From positions 1-53,147 of the forward strand of contig CAMWMF010000011.1 of assembly GCA_947175335.1 (NCBI GenBank): a stretch of DNA of 53,147 bases, in the 5' to 3' direction. The DNA is from an uncultured Clostridia bacterium. GTDB taxonomy: Bacteria > Bacillota > Clostridia > Christensenellales > Pumilibacteraceae. The position numbers were made by a program, and so were the translations under genes. Each line of letters begins with the position of its first letter. Position 1 is the stretch's first letter. Below are positions 1 through 8,167 of this stretch, piece after piece. Under the pieces are notes generated by a model that ran no database searches, was not told where the DNA came from, and saw nothing but the letters and a program-made list of their open reading frames with translations.

Positions 1-1229
1 TAGCGGCCGATGCCCGAAGTGCCTACGCCGCAGAACGGCATTTTTGTCGTGGCAATGTGCATTATTACGTCGTTCACGCAACCGCCGCCGAACGGAACGT
101 TGCGCATCAACTTCTTTTCGTTTTTGCGCTTTTGTGTGAACAGATAGAAGGCGAGCGGCGTGGGGTGTGCGTCCAGTATCTCGTTAAGCTCGGCTTCGGT
201 TGAATAGGTGAGTACGGGCATTACGGGTCCGAAAATTTCCTCCTGCATTGCGTTGTCGTCCAGCGTTGCGGGATAAATAATTGTAGGCTCTATTTTTTGC
301 TTTTCGTCGCTGAACCCGCCGCCGTAAGCGATATTGCCGCTAATCAAATTCTTTACGCGGTTGTAATGCCGCTCGCTTATTATCTTGCCGAAGTATTCGC
401 AGTTGAGCGCGTCGGGATATAATTTGTTTATGTGCTTTTTCATACATTCCACAAGCTTGTCGGCAATCGATTTGTGCGCCACGATATAGTCGGGTGCAAT
501 GCACGTTTGCCCTGCGTTAAGCAACTTGCCGAAAACGATACGCCGTGCCGCAAGGTCGATTTTTGCCGTTTCGTCAACGATTGTCGGGCTTTTGCCGCCC
601 AGCTCCAACGTGACGGGGGTAAGGTTGCGGCTTGCCGCCTCGTACACCTTTTTGCCGACTTCGGCGCCGCCGGTAAAGAATACGTAATCGTATTTGCAGT
701 CCAGCACTTCGGCGTTGGCGCTTTCGCCGTACACGCACGCAACGTATTCGGGCGGGAATACCGACTCCACTATCTCTTTCATTACGCGGCTTGTCTGTGC
801 CGACGCGCGCGACGGTTTAAGCACTACCGTGTTGCCCGCGGAAACCGAATCGACAAGCGGTTGCATAGCGAGCAGAAAGGGATAGTTCCACGGCGCTATA
901 ACTAGCGTTACGCCGTACGGCGAGGGCAGCACGTAGCTTTTGGACGGAAACTGCGCCAGCGGCGTGCCGCGCCGCGACGGCTTGGCCCATTTTTTTACAT
1001 GCTTAATGTTGTAGGACAGTTCCTCCAAAACCATGCCTACTTCCACCATGTACGACTCGGACGCCGATTTGTTTAAGTCGACTTTGAGCGCATCGAATAT
1101 ATCCTGCTCGCGCGCTTTAATGGTGGCTTTAAGTGCTTTAAGGTATTTCAGCCGCGTAGCTACGGGCAGGGTGTTGTGCGCGTTAAAGAATTCGCGCTGT
1201 GCTTTTACTATTTGTTCAATCGTGTTCAT
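1..1229 (-). CDS. Aldehyde dehydrogenase (class 3-like), 3' end cut by window edge
   Basis: NAD(P)-dependent aldehyde oxidation to carboxylic acid. About 409 codons are visible and the C-terminus runs off the window. Translating the minus strand gives the family landmarks in order: PWNYPF near residue 115, the catalytic-Glu motif LELGGKSP near 206, and the catalytic-Cys motif NAGQTCIA near 241; EEIFGPV follows further on. The compact N-terminus (MNTIEQIVKAQREFF) resembles the short class 3 enzymes (YwdH, fatty aldehyde dehydrogenase type). The ATG overlaps the stop of the upstream alcohol dehydrogenase as TAATG, with AAGGTGA about 7 nt before it, so translation is probably coupled. The physiological substrate cannot be read from the sequence; the partner suggests alcohol-aldehyde-acid interconversion. 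Confidence 0.93.
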   Translation of the reverse strand, partial: MNTIEQIVKAQREFFNAHNTLPVATRLKYLKALKATIKAREQDIFDALKVDLNKSASESYMVEVGMVLEELSYNIKHVKKWAKPSRRGTPLAQFPSKSYVLPSPYGVTLVIAPWNYPFLLAMQPLVDSVSAGNTVVLKPSRASAQTSRVMKEIVESVFPPEYVACVYGESANAEVLDCKYDYVFFTGGAEVGKKVYEAASRNLTPVTLELGGKSPTIVDETAKIDLAARRIVFGKLLNAGQTCIAPDYIVAHKSIADKLVECMKKHINKLYPDALNCEYFGKIISERHYNRVKNLISGNIAYGGGFSDEKQKIEPTIIYPATLDDNAMQEEIFGPVMPVLTYSTEAELNEILDAHPTPLAFYLFTQKRKNEKKLMRNVPFGGGCVNDVIMHIATTKMPFCGVGTSGIGR

Positions 1230-2428
1230 TACAGCTTCACCTTGTAGTATAATTTTTTGAGTTGTTTGCGGGAGAACAGCTTGGGAACGGGGTACAGCGG
1301 ATTGCCTTCCTTGGCGGCGTACTTGGACATTTGGTCGATATCCTCGTCCTGTATTTCGGCGAACCCGCGCGGAATACCGAGGTAATCGTTCATCGAGTAC
1401 ACCCATTGTATAAACTTCTCCGCCGCGACTTGCTTGCTGTCCGACTTGTCCGCAATGCCTATTTCGCGGGCGAGTATAGCAAGTTTTTTGTGCGCAGACT
1501 TGCCGTAGCTTTCAAGTACGACCGGCAGAAGCACCGAGCATGTAAGTCCGTGCGCAAGTCCGTACTTGCCGCTTAGCGAGTGCGCGACGGCGTGAACGTA
1601 ACCTACGTAGCTTTTGGTAAACGCTATGCCCGCATAGTGCGCGGCAAACAGCATATTGCGCCGCGCGTCGGCATTCGTCGGATCGTCGTAGCAGGTTTTA
1701 AGATTGTCGTGAACGAGCTTGACCGCCTCTATGGCGTTGCGGCGTGTGTCCTTGGTGGTGGAGCGCCCTATAAACGCTTCCACTGCGTGGGTGAGCGCGT
1801 CCATGCCTGTGTACGCCGTTATAGTCTTGGGCAAGCCCAAAGTAAGTTTGTAGTCGAGTACGGCGTACCGTGGAATAAGCGGAAAGTCGTTGATGGCGAA
1901 TTTGCGGTGTGTTTCGCCGTCGGTGATTACCGAAGCGATTGTCGTTTCGCTGCCCGTGCCCGCGGTTGTGGGGACGGCAATGAGTAGCGGTAGCTTTTTA
2001 CGTACGTGCAAAATACCCGCCATAGCCTTTATGCTCTTTTTGGGGCGGGCGATACGTGCGCCTACCGCTTTGGCAAGATCCATAGGGCTGCCGCCGCCAA
2101 CGGCTATAATGGCTTGGCAACCGTCAGCTATGTACAATGCCCGCGCTTCCTCAACTGCGGCAATGGTCGGGTTGGGCATCGTCTTGTCGTAAATGCTGTA
2201 ACCGATACCCGCTGCGGAAAGGGCAGCGGTAAGGCCGTCCACAAGTCCGCACTTCATAACGCCGCCGTCGGTAACTATAAACACGTTGTTTATTTTTTTG
2301 TCTTGAAGTACGGCGGGTACGTCCTCCACCGACTTTAATATCTCGGGTTGACGGTACGGCAAAATGGGCAGCGCCACCTTGAATACAAATTGAAAAGTCC
2401 TGCAATAAAGTTTGTTGAATATGTTCAT
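1229..2428 (-). CDS. Iron-containing alcohol dehydrogenase
   Basis: NAD(P)-dependent oxidation of an alcohol or reduction of an aldehyde, 399 aa, of usual length for group III Fe-ADHs. Visible motifs are the nucleotide-binding GGGSPMD, the PTTAGTGSE segment, and the metal ligands Asp and His in GMDALTHAVEAF plus two His in HAVAHSLSGKYGLAHG. The reading frame is open 29 codons further upstream, but the start at 2428 is chosen because GAGAGGA lies just before it and the family N-terminus (MNIFNKLYCRTF) begins there. It is followed without a gap by the aldehyde dehydrogenase (TAATG), so the two form an operon and may act on the same carbon chain. Substrate unknown. Confidence 0.93.
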   Translation of the reverse strand: MNIFNKLYCRTFQFVFKVALPILPYRQPEILKSVEDVPAVLQDKKINNVFIVTDGGVMKCGLVDGLTAALSAAGIGYSIYDKTMPNPTIAAVEEARALYIADGCQAIIAVGGGSPMDLAKAVGARIARPKKSIKAMAGILHVRKKLPLLIAVPTTAGTGSETTIASVITDGETHRKFAINDFPLIPRYAVLDYKLTLGLPKTITAYTGMDALTHAVEAFIGRSTTKDTRRNAIEAVKLVHDNLKTCYDDPTNADARRNMLFAAHYAGIAFTKSYVGYVHAVAHSLSGKYGLAHGLTCSVLLPVVLESYGKSAHKKLAILAREIGIADKSDSKQVAAEKFIQWVYSMNDYLGIPRGFAEIQDEDIDQMSKYAAKEGNPLYPVPKLFSRKQLKKLYYKVKL

Positions 2429-2532
2429 GAGTTGTCCTCTCGTTTGAATTGATACTAAAGCAATTATACAACTTATTATATCGGTTTTTATCCAATATCC
2501 CGCACATAACGGCATATATATTTAAAAACAAT

Positions 2533-2569
2533 AAAAAATGCCACATAACTTGAATTATGTAACATTTTT
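2533..2569 (-). terminator. Intrinsic terminator of the 2H phosphoesterase operon
   Basis: Read on the minus strand, AAAAATG and ACATAA pair with TTATGT and CATTTTT around a short loop, with one 2-nt mismatch, followed by a T-rich run. It lies 30 bases beyond the stop of the 2H phosphoesterase gene. Confidence 0.65.
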
Positions 2570-2598
2570 ATTTATTATCAAAATAATCGATTATTAGG

Positions 2599-3309
2599 CT
2601 ACTTGAACAAATTTACAACGTCTACATAGTTATTCATGCTCGTAAATTTTTGATAATATAGATCGGTGATGGATAACTCCATATCTATTTTTGCGTTGAT
2701 TTTGTTTACGATATTTTCAAGGTTTTTTGCGGCGTTTCCGTCAAAGCCGTTTACGTTATAATACGCCAGCGTTATATGCGGCGTGTAAGGATATGGAAGT
2801 TTAATTATGCCGTCGATAATCGAATGCAAGCTCATAATCGCGTTGTAGTCTTTTTCGGTAGCGGGCGACAATCCCAGCACAAGGCTTGTGTTTACCATGT
2901 TGAACACGTATGTGCTTTTAAGCCTTATCTTAACGGGTTTGAGTTTTTGCAGCTCACTTTTGATTTGCATTATTTTCATCTCGTTGCAAAACACTTGCTC
3001 CGCGACTTCGCTCAAAGTCGGGGAGTTGCTAAGGTCGTGCAGCGTTACATGGAACGTGTGCGGTATCAGTCTGTCGCAAAAGCATTGCGGCACCTCGCGG
3101 TGTAGCAAATCGGTGTATATGGTAAGCTTGGACTTTGTATCGTCGTCCAAATCGAAAACCACAGTGTCGCCGTAAAAGTCTTTAAAGGTGTTATCGGCGT
3201 TTACTTTGTGCGCAACAGACTGACTGACGGTAAAGTCTTTACCGCCTAAATTGAGCTCCTTTTTCTGGAATGAATTGATTCTACTTAGAAATTCTTTAAA
3301 CGTTTCCAC
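2599..3309 (-). CDS. 2H phosphoesterase superfamily protein (LigT/CPDase-like)
   Basis: A 236-aa protein with the two HxT motifs that define the 2H superfamily: HVTLHD near residue 87 and HITLAY near 180. The family hydrolyses or makes 2',3'-cyclic phosphates and related bonds in RNA or nucleotides; the actual substrate is unknown here. The start is GTG at 3309, with AGGAG about 9 nt upstream. It is the last gene of a three-gene minus-strand operon (GyrI-like, membrane protein, this gene), with only 12 bases after the membrane gene. About 70 residues precede the first motif and do not match anything I recognise. Confidence 0.72.
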   Translation of the reverse strand: METFKEFLSRINSFQKKELNLGGKDFTVSQSVAHKVNADNTFKDFYGDTVVFDLDDDTKSKLTIYTDLLHREVPQCFCDRLIPHTFHVTLHDLSNSPTLSEVAEQVFCNEMKIMQIKSELQKLKPVKIRLKSTYVFNMVNTSLVLGLSPATEKDYNAIMSLHSIIDGIIKLPYPYTPHITLAYYNVNGFDGNAAKNLENIVNKINAKIDMELSITDLYYQKFTSMNNYVDVVNLFK

Positions 3310-3321
3310 TTGTAGTAACTC

Positions 3322-3771
3322 CTATAAAAAATTGATTGCGGTGGAAGTAAAGTGCAGTACGGCAAAAACCGTAATGGGGATTATCGCTATAAGATTTTTG
3401 CGGTCGACTGCATACAGCATAAACGCGGCGCAGGGGAATATGTACAGGCAAACGAATACGCCGCCGTTGGCTATGCCGCAAAAATACATTATCCATGCAA
3501 CATAGTACGCCAAGCAAGATGCGGCGCATATTATAACGCACAGCGAAAATCCAAGCTTTTTTGCCGTTGTGTTTTTTATCGCGCAAAGCGTTGCCAATGT
3601 TAGCACTTGAAATATCGTAGCAAAAATATCGAGTACTTCCGTCTTTGATTGATTGCGCAGTATATCATGCGGCGCGGGTACGAAAAACCAAATTATATTG
3701 GGTAGCATTATTATCAAAAACAATCCCGCCGCAAAAATATCAAAACCGAATTTGTGTTCTTTTAGCTTCAT
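3322..3771 (-). CDS. Small multi-TM membrane protein, unknown function
   Basis: 149 aa with about five hydrophobic helices: roughly 10-30, 48-65, 73-95, 102-117 and 125-145. A short polar stretch (VPAPHDILRNQSKTEV) lies between helices 1 and 2. Similar small membrane proteins occur in Clostridia, but I cannot assign a role. It sits between the GyrI-like gene (13 bases upstream) and the 2H phosphoesterase gene, so it is probably co-transcribed with both. No clear ribosome site precedes the ATG. Confidence 0.7.
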   Translation of the reverse strand: MKLKEHKFGFDIFAAGLFLIIMLPNIIWFFVPAPHDILRNQSKTEVLDIFATIFQVLTLATLCAIKNTTAKKLGFSLCVIICAASCLAYYVAWIMYFCGIANGGVFVCLYIFPCAAFMLYAVDRKNLIAIIPITVFAVLHFTSTAINFL

Positions 3772-3784
3772 AGCCGAATTTTAT

Positions 3785-4420
3785 TTAATCGTCCTTTTTG
3801 TCAATCATACCCGCCAAATCGCTCACGATTTCGTCGGCAAGTTCTTTGTCGAGGTTTTCACGCGCAAAGTCCGCAATTAGTTTTGCGGTGTTGCCAATGC
3901 GTTCATCTAATCCCGTATCGTCAAGAATATCCAAAGTCGCGGTTTTTTGAACGGATATCCAAATCTCGCATTTGTAGTCGTCGGAATCGGTATCGCCGTC
4001 GGGATAGACTTCTATATCGAATTCACCTGTGGGGCGGTAGTCTGACGAAGGGAAAAATTCTGTCGTAATGTCGTGCCAAGCTTGCTGTATTGCTTGCGGT
4101 ATCCTGCCTATGCACTCGAACACCGCCCAAGTCCGTGCGGGGATTAAAGTCTTTTTAAACCCGTCGGGAATAGTAGTTTTCTCGTCGCATAACACGGCAA
4201 CGGAATAGTCAAAAGTCTCGTCGCTGCCACTTCCGTAGCAAATGCCGAGCATAAGCGTTTTGTCGCTTGCGCCGCGGATAAGCTTGTCTACCGTTCCGTC
4301 GCTATGGCACTGCTCCCAAAACGCGGGTACACTCGCGTTGTTTGCGCCGCCCAGCGTGCTGTGTTTACTCGTCTTTTCGAGTACGTAAAACGCCTCTTTT
4401 TCGATAATCTTGCAGTTCAT
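3785..4420 (-). CDS. GyrI-like/AraC effector-binding domain protein
   Basis: 211 aa. The first 150 residues match the small-molecule-binding GyrI/BacT-effector fold: an opening strand (KIIEKEAFYVLEKT), WEQC, a central strand with MLGICYG, and the late signature ARTWAVFECIGRIPQAIQQAWHDI followed by FDIEVYPDGD. The last 60 residues are an acidic helical extension (ENLDKELADEIVSDL) that I do not recognise. There is no helix-turn-helix, so this is a stand-alone ligand-binding or hydrolase-like protein rather than a complete regulator. First gene of its operon. The promoter -10 lies 6 nt before the ATG, so the mRNA is probably leaderless. Confidence 0.75.
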   Translation of the reverse strand: MNCKIIEKEAFYVLEKTSKHSTLGGANNASVPAFWEQCHSDGTVDKLIRGASDKTLMLGICYGSGSDETFDYSVAVLCDEKTTIPDGFKKTLIPARTWAVFECIGRIPQAIQQAWHDITTEFFPSSDYRPTGEFDIEVYPDGDTDSDDYKCEIWISVQKTATLDILDDTGLDERIGNTAKLIADFARENLDKELADEIVSDLAGMIDKKDD

Positions 4421-4426
4421 AATTAT

Positions 4427-4454
4427 ATTATATAAGACGATTTAAAAAAGTCAA
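4427..4454 (-). promoter_or_regulatory. Sigma-A promoter with -10 adjacent to the start codon
   Basis: Minus strand TTGACT, 16-nt spacer, TATAAT. The -10 ends 6 nt before the ATG of the GyrI-like gene, so transcription should begin at or next to the start codon. No ribosome site is present. Confidence 0.65.
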
Positions 4455-4502
4455 TACAAATATGATTAGAATATGATTAAAATAATCGGCGCGCCGTAGG
4501 CG

Positions 4503-4531
4503 TTGACATTGTAAGCTAGATAGTTTATAAT
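4503..4531 (+). promoter_or_regulatory. Consensus sigma-A promoter
   Basis: Perfect TTGACA, 17-nt spacer, perfect TATAAT upstream of the DUF3592 gene. It gives a leader of about 35 nt and is back to back with the minus-strand promoter at 4427-4454. Confidence 0.85.
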
Positions 4532-4571
4532 TCTATTAACCACACACTTAAAGGGAATCGTGCGAACTTTA

Positions 4572-5426
4572 ATGGACGAAAACAAAGATACTATTCAAAA
4601 CGACAACAAGTCGAGCGTCGAAGAAATGCTGCTTGAGGTAGAAAGACGCGTTGCGGAAAAAAGGGGCGCGCCATCCGAAAGTGAGGCGAGGGCCGAAGAG
4701 CAGCTGCGCGAGATTAAAAGGCGCGTCGGTGAAATAAAGCGTACGCATAACGGACGGTACGATGACGGCGAGAAAAAGGATAAACGACCGGCGATAATTA
4801 TTCTGTCCATAGCGTTTGCGTTGTTTGCAGCCTGTATCGGTCTTTTTGTGTGGAATATCGTTAAAATGCGTACCTACGAGTCCGATTACGTTAAGATGTA
4901 TGGTAAGGTAGTAGACATTAAATCACACCATTCAAGCGACAGCGGAACATACTATTACTTAGTTATAACTTATACGTACGAAGGAACGGAATATACGTTT
5001 ACAGACGACGTGGGGCGTAAGGAGTTCGGGCATGACGATATCGGAAAGCGTGCGCAGATTTACGTAAACCCGCAACGCCCCGACGAAGCCGTAATGGTAA
5101 TGTCGTCCGGCTCTACTGCGATTGCTTATTCTTGCTGCTTTTGCTTCTTTTGTTTTGCCTACGCGATTGGCATGATGTTCTTATTGGGCGCGTTGGGAAC
5201 GTCGTTTTTGAAGCGCTTGTGTTTCGTGTGGGGTATGATAATTTTGCTCGGCATTGCGTTGTTTTTATTGCCGTGGGTCGGGTTCCCCAACAGCTCCTTC
5301 GGCGAGGTCTTTTCCAGAATGGACGGGGCTGTCGGCATAATAGTGGTATGCGGACTGGCGTTTTTGGCAATGTGCGCCGACGGCGCGATCATGTATGCGG
5401 TGCACCGTTGTGAGCGCGGATATTAA
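4572..5426 (+). CDS. DUF3592 membrane protein with N-terminal helical region
   Basis: 284 aa. Residues 1-70 are charged and helical (MLLEVERRVAEKRG and later EEQLREIKRRVGEIKR, a short coiled coil). A TM segment follows at about 74-100, then a DUF3592-type beta domain (VKMYGKVVDIKSHHSSDSG, then YYLVITYTYEGTEYTF and KRAQIYVNPQRPDEAV), then three hydrophobic helices. Function unknown. The start is uncertain: AAGGGA at 4551-4556 is 15 nt from this ATG and only 3 nt from an in-frame GTG at 4560 that would add MRTL. Monocistronic, with its own consensus promoter and a terminator just downstream. Confidence 0.8.
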   Translation: MDENKDTIQNDNKSSVEEMLLEVERRVAEKRGAPSESEARAEEQLREIKRRVGEIKRTHNGRYDDGEKKDKRPAIIILSIAFALFAACIGLFVWNIVKMRTYESDYVKMYGKVVDIKSHHSSDSGTYYYLVITYTYEGTEYTFTDDVGRKEFGHDDIGKRAQIYVNPQRPDEAVMVMSSGSTAIAYSCCFCFFCFAYAIGMMFLLGALGTSFLKRLCFVWGMIILLGIALFLLPWVGFPNSSFGEVFSRMDGAVGIIVVCGLAFLAMCADGAIMYAVHRCERGY

Positions 5427-5441
5427 AATAAAGTATAGAAA

Positions 5442-5476
5442 AACCGATAAGATTAATTTCTTATCGGTTCTTTTTT
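5442..5476. terminator. Bidirectional intrinsic terminator
   Basis: An 11-bp perfect stem (AACCGATAAGA with TCTTATCGGTT), 6-nt loop, then C and six T on the plus strand. On the minus strand the stem is followed by a T run as well. It lies between convergent genes ending at 5426 (+) and 5501 (-) and probably serves both. Confidence 0.85.
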
Positions 5477-5500
5477 GTAATAGGGTAGGGGTAACAAAAT

Positions 5501-5989
5501 TTAACCGTTGTTTTCGATAAGCGGAACGGAATGGGAATTCAATACCTCTTGCAGCTTGTCGTAGTTTTCTATCTTTATCATTTTCATAAACTTGATATTG
5601 CCGAACACGCCCGCGTTTGCAGGTTGCTTAAAGAATATCGTAACGGTGTTATAGCCGCCTTCCTGCTCGCAAGTGTAGCCTTTTATATTGGAAAAATCTT
5701 CTTGAAAATAAGAGCTTTGTCTTGCGTTATTCGTCACGGTAAAGTATACGCCGTTTTCCATTACCGCAAACAACAGCTTGGTGTTGTGCCACTTAAATTT
5801 GCGCCCGACAAGGCACACGGCAAGCAAAAATCCAAGCGCAAGCACGACGTCAATAGCGAATACGACGCCCACGCCGAAAAAGTGAATTACAAAGGGGATA
5901 GCGACCATAAATACTATCATAGGTCCCATAATATACCATAACGGTTGGTTGGTGTGCGGCCTGCTTTGCCACAATGCGTTTTCAAACAT
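5501..5989 (-). CDS. Two-TM membrane protein with C-terminal beta domain
   Basis: 162 aa. Two hydrophobic helices at about 18-60 (YIMGPMIVFMVAIPF, then VFAIDVVLALGFLLAV) are followed by a soluble region with alternating strands (FAVMENGVYFTV, YTCEQEGGYNTVTIFF) that could be a PH-like fold. Function unknown. The start at 5989 is set by AAGGAG 8 nt upstream. The longer open frame to 6052 is rejected because it would cover the -10 and -35 of the gene's own promoter. Confidence 0.75.
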   Translation of the reverse strand: MFENALWQSRPHTNQPLWYIMGPMIVFMVAIPFVIHFFGVGVVFAIDVVLALGFLLAVCLVGRKFKWHNTKLLFAVMENGVYFTVTNNARQSSYFQEDFSNIKGYTCEQEGGYNTVTIFFKQPANAGVFGNIKFMKMIKIENYDKLQEVLNSHSVPLIENNG

Positions 5990-6023
5990 TTTAATTGCTC
6001 CTTGTCTTAAAACTAACAAACTG

Positions 6024-6052
6024 ATTGTATCACGTGTGTTTTTAAAAATCAA
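6024..6052 (-). promoter_or_regulatory. Sigma-A promoter
   Basis: Minus strand TTGATT, 17-nt spacer, TACAAT, 34 nt before the ATG at 5989. Confidence 0.75.
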
Positions 6053-6107
6053 GTAAATAATATAATTGTGATATCATATTACTGCTGTAGACGTTTATCA
6101 ATCCGTA

Positions 6108-6153
6108 TCCACCAAGCAAAAACGGACGCTTTCGCGTCCGTATGTTTGGTGGA
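6108..6153 (-). terminator. Intrinsic terminator of the VOC gene
   Basis: On the minus strand, ACGGACGC, loop GAAA, GCGTCCGT, then five T. An outer pair TCCACCAA/TTGGTGGA extends the stem. It follows the stop of the VOC gene by 26 bases. Confidence 0.8.
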
Positions 6154-6178
6154 GTAGTAATAACCTAAAATGAATATT

Positions 6179-6604
6179 CTACTTTTCCGTTTGCTCGGTC
6201 ATTATAACCCAACGAAAACCGAATTTATCTACAAGACTGCAAAAACAAGAACTGTACGTAGTACTATGAATCGGATATATTATTTCGCTGCCTTCTTTCA
6301 AAACATTAAAAGCTTTTATAACGTCTTGCTTTGTTTCCATTGTAACCGTTAAAGAAAGTGCTTTACTCGGCTGAAACTCAATATCAATATTATCAGACAT
6401 CATTATTCTTTGATTTTCAATATAAATTTCTGCGTGATAAATATAATTCTTTTGCTCATCTGTCAGTTTTTTATCGTAATCTTCCCAGTTGGCATCACTA
6501 TAACGAATTAAGCATTCCACTTTGGCATTAAACGCTTTTTCATATAGACGAATGGCTTGCTCGCATTGACCGCCGAAATTAAAGTTGGGTGTAATTTTAA
6601 TCAT
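6179..6604 (-). CDS. VOC/PhnB-like glyoxalase-fold protein
   Basis: 141 aa of the PhnB/YjdN type: MIKITPNFNFGGQCEQAIRL at the start, LYEKAFNAKVECLIRYSDA, a central IYHAEIYIENQRIMMSDN segment, and the C-terminal repeat half (CSLVDKFGFRWVIM). This family has the vicinal-oxygen-chelate fold and often lacks a known reaction. AAGGAG lies 7 nt before the ATG. Codon use is more AT-rich than in the core genes nearby. Monocistronic, with its own terminator. Substrate unknown. Confidence 0.85.
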   Translation of the reverse strand: MIKITPNFNFGGQCEQAIRLYEKAFNAKVECLIRYSDANWEDYDKKLTDEQKNYIYHAEIYIENQRIMMSDNIDIEFQPSKALSLTVTMETKQDVIKAFNVLKEGSEIIYPIHSTTYSSCFCSLVDKFGFRWVIMTEQTEK

Positions 6605-6925
6605 AGTTAACTCCTTAGAATAATTGTTATACCCATTTTACAACAAATATATTTACTTGTATTGTAAAAATGCGACAATCATATCTTTCAGTAATTTTAA
6701 TTATATCACATATAAAAGATAAAAACAATAAATCATACAACGAGTAAAATGGCACTATGGCGGGTGCTTGATAAATAACAGGTACGACGCGTGTTAATTC
6801 TATATGTGCGTACACAATACAAAGCGGGTTGACCGCGGACTGCGCGGGCGGGTTATAGGAAATGATATGTGCTTCGCGACGTGAAATGCCGTTGGCGTGA
6901 TATTGTGCTATCGCGCAGTGAAATA
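6605..6925. other. Intergenic stretch without a gene
   Basis: AT-rich leader of the VOC gene up to about 6780, then GC-richer filler with no supported gene. A 62-codon minus-strand frame at 6627-6815 has no ribosome site or homology I recognise. Confidence 0.5.
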
Positions 6926-7013
6926 AAATTCGCCTTCATACGCGAAGCGTATTTCATAGCGGTAGCTATTTCATACAACGCAAGTTGTATTTCACTCGCC
7001 GATAGGCGAATTT
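6926..7013. repeat. Mosaic of small palindromes separated by TTTCA
   Basis: Four short hairpins in a row: ATACGC-GAA-GCGTAT (6938-6952), ATAGC-ggta-GCTAT (6956-6969), ATACAAC-gcaa-GTTGTAT (6973-6990), CGCC-gata-GGCG (6997-7008). The first three are separated by TTTC. The whole is bracketed by an outer inverted repeat AAATTCGCC (6926-6934) and GGCGAATTT (7005-7013). It looks like a non-coding interspersed palindromic element, placed just beyond the tRNA terminator. Confidence 0.7.
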
Positions 7014-7018
7014 CATTG

Positions 7019-7053
7019 AAAAGACCTTAAACGGAATTCGTTTAAGGTCTTTT
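7019..7053 (-). terminator. tRNA-Ala terminator
   Basis: A 15-bp perfect stem (7019-7033 with 7039-7053) around a 5-nt loop, starting 3 nt after the encoded CCA end. The distal arm ends in TTTT on the minus strand. Confidence 0.8.
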
Positions 7054-7055
7054 CT

Positions 7056-7131
7056 TGGTGGAGATAAGCGGGTTCGAACCGCTGACCTCTTGAATGCCAT
7101 TCAAGCGCTCTACCAACTGAGCTATACCCCC
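7056..7131 (-). tRNA. tRNA-Ala (anticodon GGC)
   Basis: 76 nt including an encoded CCA. All arms fold: acceptor GGGGGTA with TATCTCC (two G-T pairs), D arm GCTC/GAGC, anticodon stem CTTGA/TCAAG with loop ATGGCAT, T arm with GTTCGAA. Anticodon GGC reads GCC and GCT alanine codons. Confidence 0.95.
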
Positions 7132-7142
7132 ACGGCTTTGTC

Positions 7143-7171
7143 ATTTTAGCATATACAAAGCCTTTTGTCAA
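7143..7171 (-). promoter_or_regulatory. tRNA-Ala promoter
   Basis: Minus strand TTGACA, 17-nt spacer, TAAAAT, ending 11 nt before the tRNA 5' end. Confidence 0.85.
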
Positions 7172-7190
7172 CTGTTTTGAATATGTTATC

Positions 7191-8144
7191 TTAATCGCCG
7201 TTTATATTTTGCGTTGCGGCGGCTTCTTCGGTTGGGGCAGGCGAGGGCTGTTCGGCTTGGGCGCATTGGCGTTCGGATTTATCCGCAAGCTCTTTTACGT
7301 ACGCTTCGGCGGTCATTTCCATAACCGCTACCGTTACCGATATCAGTCCGATTGCCACGAACACGCCCACTATAATATTGGTAATTAACGCAATCAGCAC
7401 GGATATTGCAATGCCTATTACAAAGATAATGCAGTCGGACAAAAGCAGCTTTGCAACGTTTTTTACGTTTACCACCGACCTGAGCGGTACTTTTTTGTGT
7501 CCGTGGGTGATATACGCGTTAAACAGCGAAAACACCAACGCCAAAACAAAGGCGACTATAACCGATATGTAAATGCTGTTATGCCAAACTATTCCAAGCC
7601 AAATTGTTACCGACGCCACAGCCGCCGACAGTACCGAGCCGATTAGCGTGCTTACGATAAACTTTTTAATCGTGCGCTTTGCTATGTCCTTGCGTATCAT
7701 CCACTTGGTTAAGAAGTAGCTTGCGATAAACGCTATCACCACAAAAATAACGACGACAATGCCGTTGACTATAATTTGGTTTACACAGTCGTTGACGGCA
7801 GCGCCGATTTGAGCCATATAGCTCTCTACGTCGGCTACTATCGGATTGAGATTGCTCATAATTGTATCGTAAAACCATTGCTTTGTAAACATTGTGCTTA
7901 GCGCGGTTGCGGGGTCTGACCAATCGAGCGCGTTGATTGCCGCAACGATATTGTCGAACAATGCTTTAAAGTCAATCGACTTGCCCGAAATATTCGCAAT
8001 GGTTTTACACGTGTCGGATATGGCGGCAATTATATTCGGGATGGCGATAGACAGCCCGCATACCAATCCCAACGCGATTATGCCGAGCGGGGTAAACACG
8101 TACTTAAAACATTTAAAGTAATTTTTTACGCTTTGTTTGATCAT
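7191..8144 (-). CDS. Six-TM membrane protein, unknown function
   Basis: 317 aa. An N-terminal amphipathic stretch (MIKQSVKNYFKCFKYVF) precedes TM1 (about 18-38). A loop of about 90 residues without hydrophobic helices follows, then TMs near 130-155, 175-200, 205-225 and two within 245-290, and a polar Pro/Ala/Glu tail. The start is set by AAAGGA 7 nt before ATG 8144; the longer frame to 8189 would overlap the promoter. The layout (amphipathic start, TM, long loop, TM cluster) resembles the protein at 28881-29783, so they could be distant relatives. Function unknown. Confidence 0.75.
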   Translation of the reverse strand: MIKQSVKNYFKCFKYVFTPLGIIALGLVCGLSIAIPNIIAAISDTCKTIANISGKSIDFKALFDNIVAAINALDWSDPATALSTMFTKQWFYDTIMSNLNPIVADVESYMAQIGAAVNDCVNQIIVNGIVVVIFVVIAFIASYFLTKWMIRKDIAKRTIKKFIVSTLIGSVLSAAVASVTIWLGIVWHNSIYISVIVAFVLALVFSLFNAYITHGHKKVPLRSVVNVKNVAKLLLSDCIIFVIGIAISVLIALITNIIVGVFVAIGLISVTVAVMEMTAEAYVKELADKSERQCAQAEQPSPAPTEEAAATQNINGD

Positions 8145-8167
8145 ATCGTTGTCCTTTGTATGTTGTA

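Noticed and set aside
6627-6815. Small 62-codon minus-strand frame
   Set aside because: No ribosome site, AT-rich leader region, no recognisable sequence.
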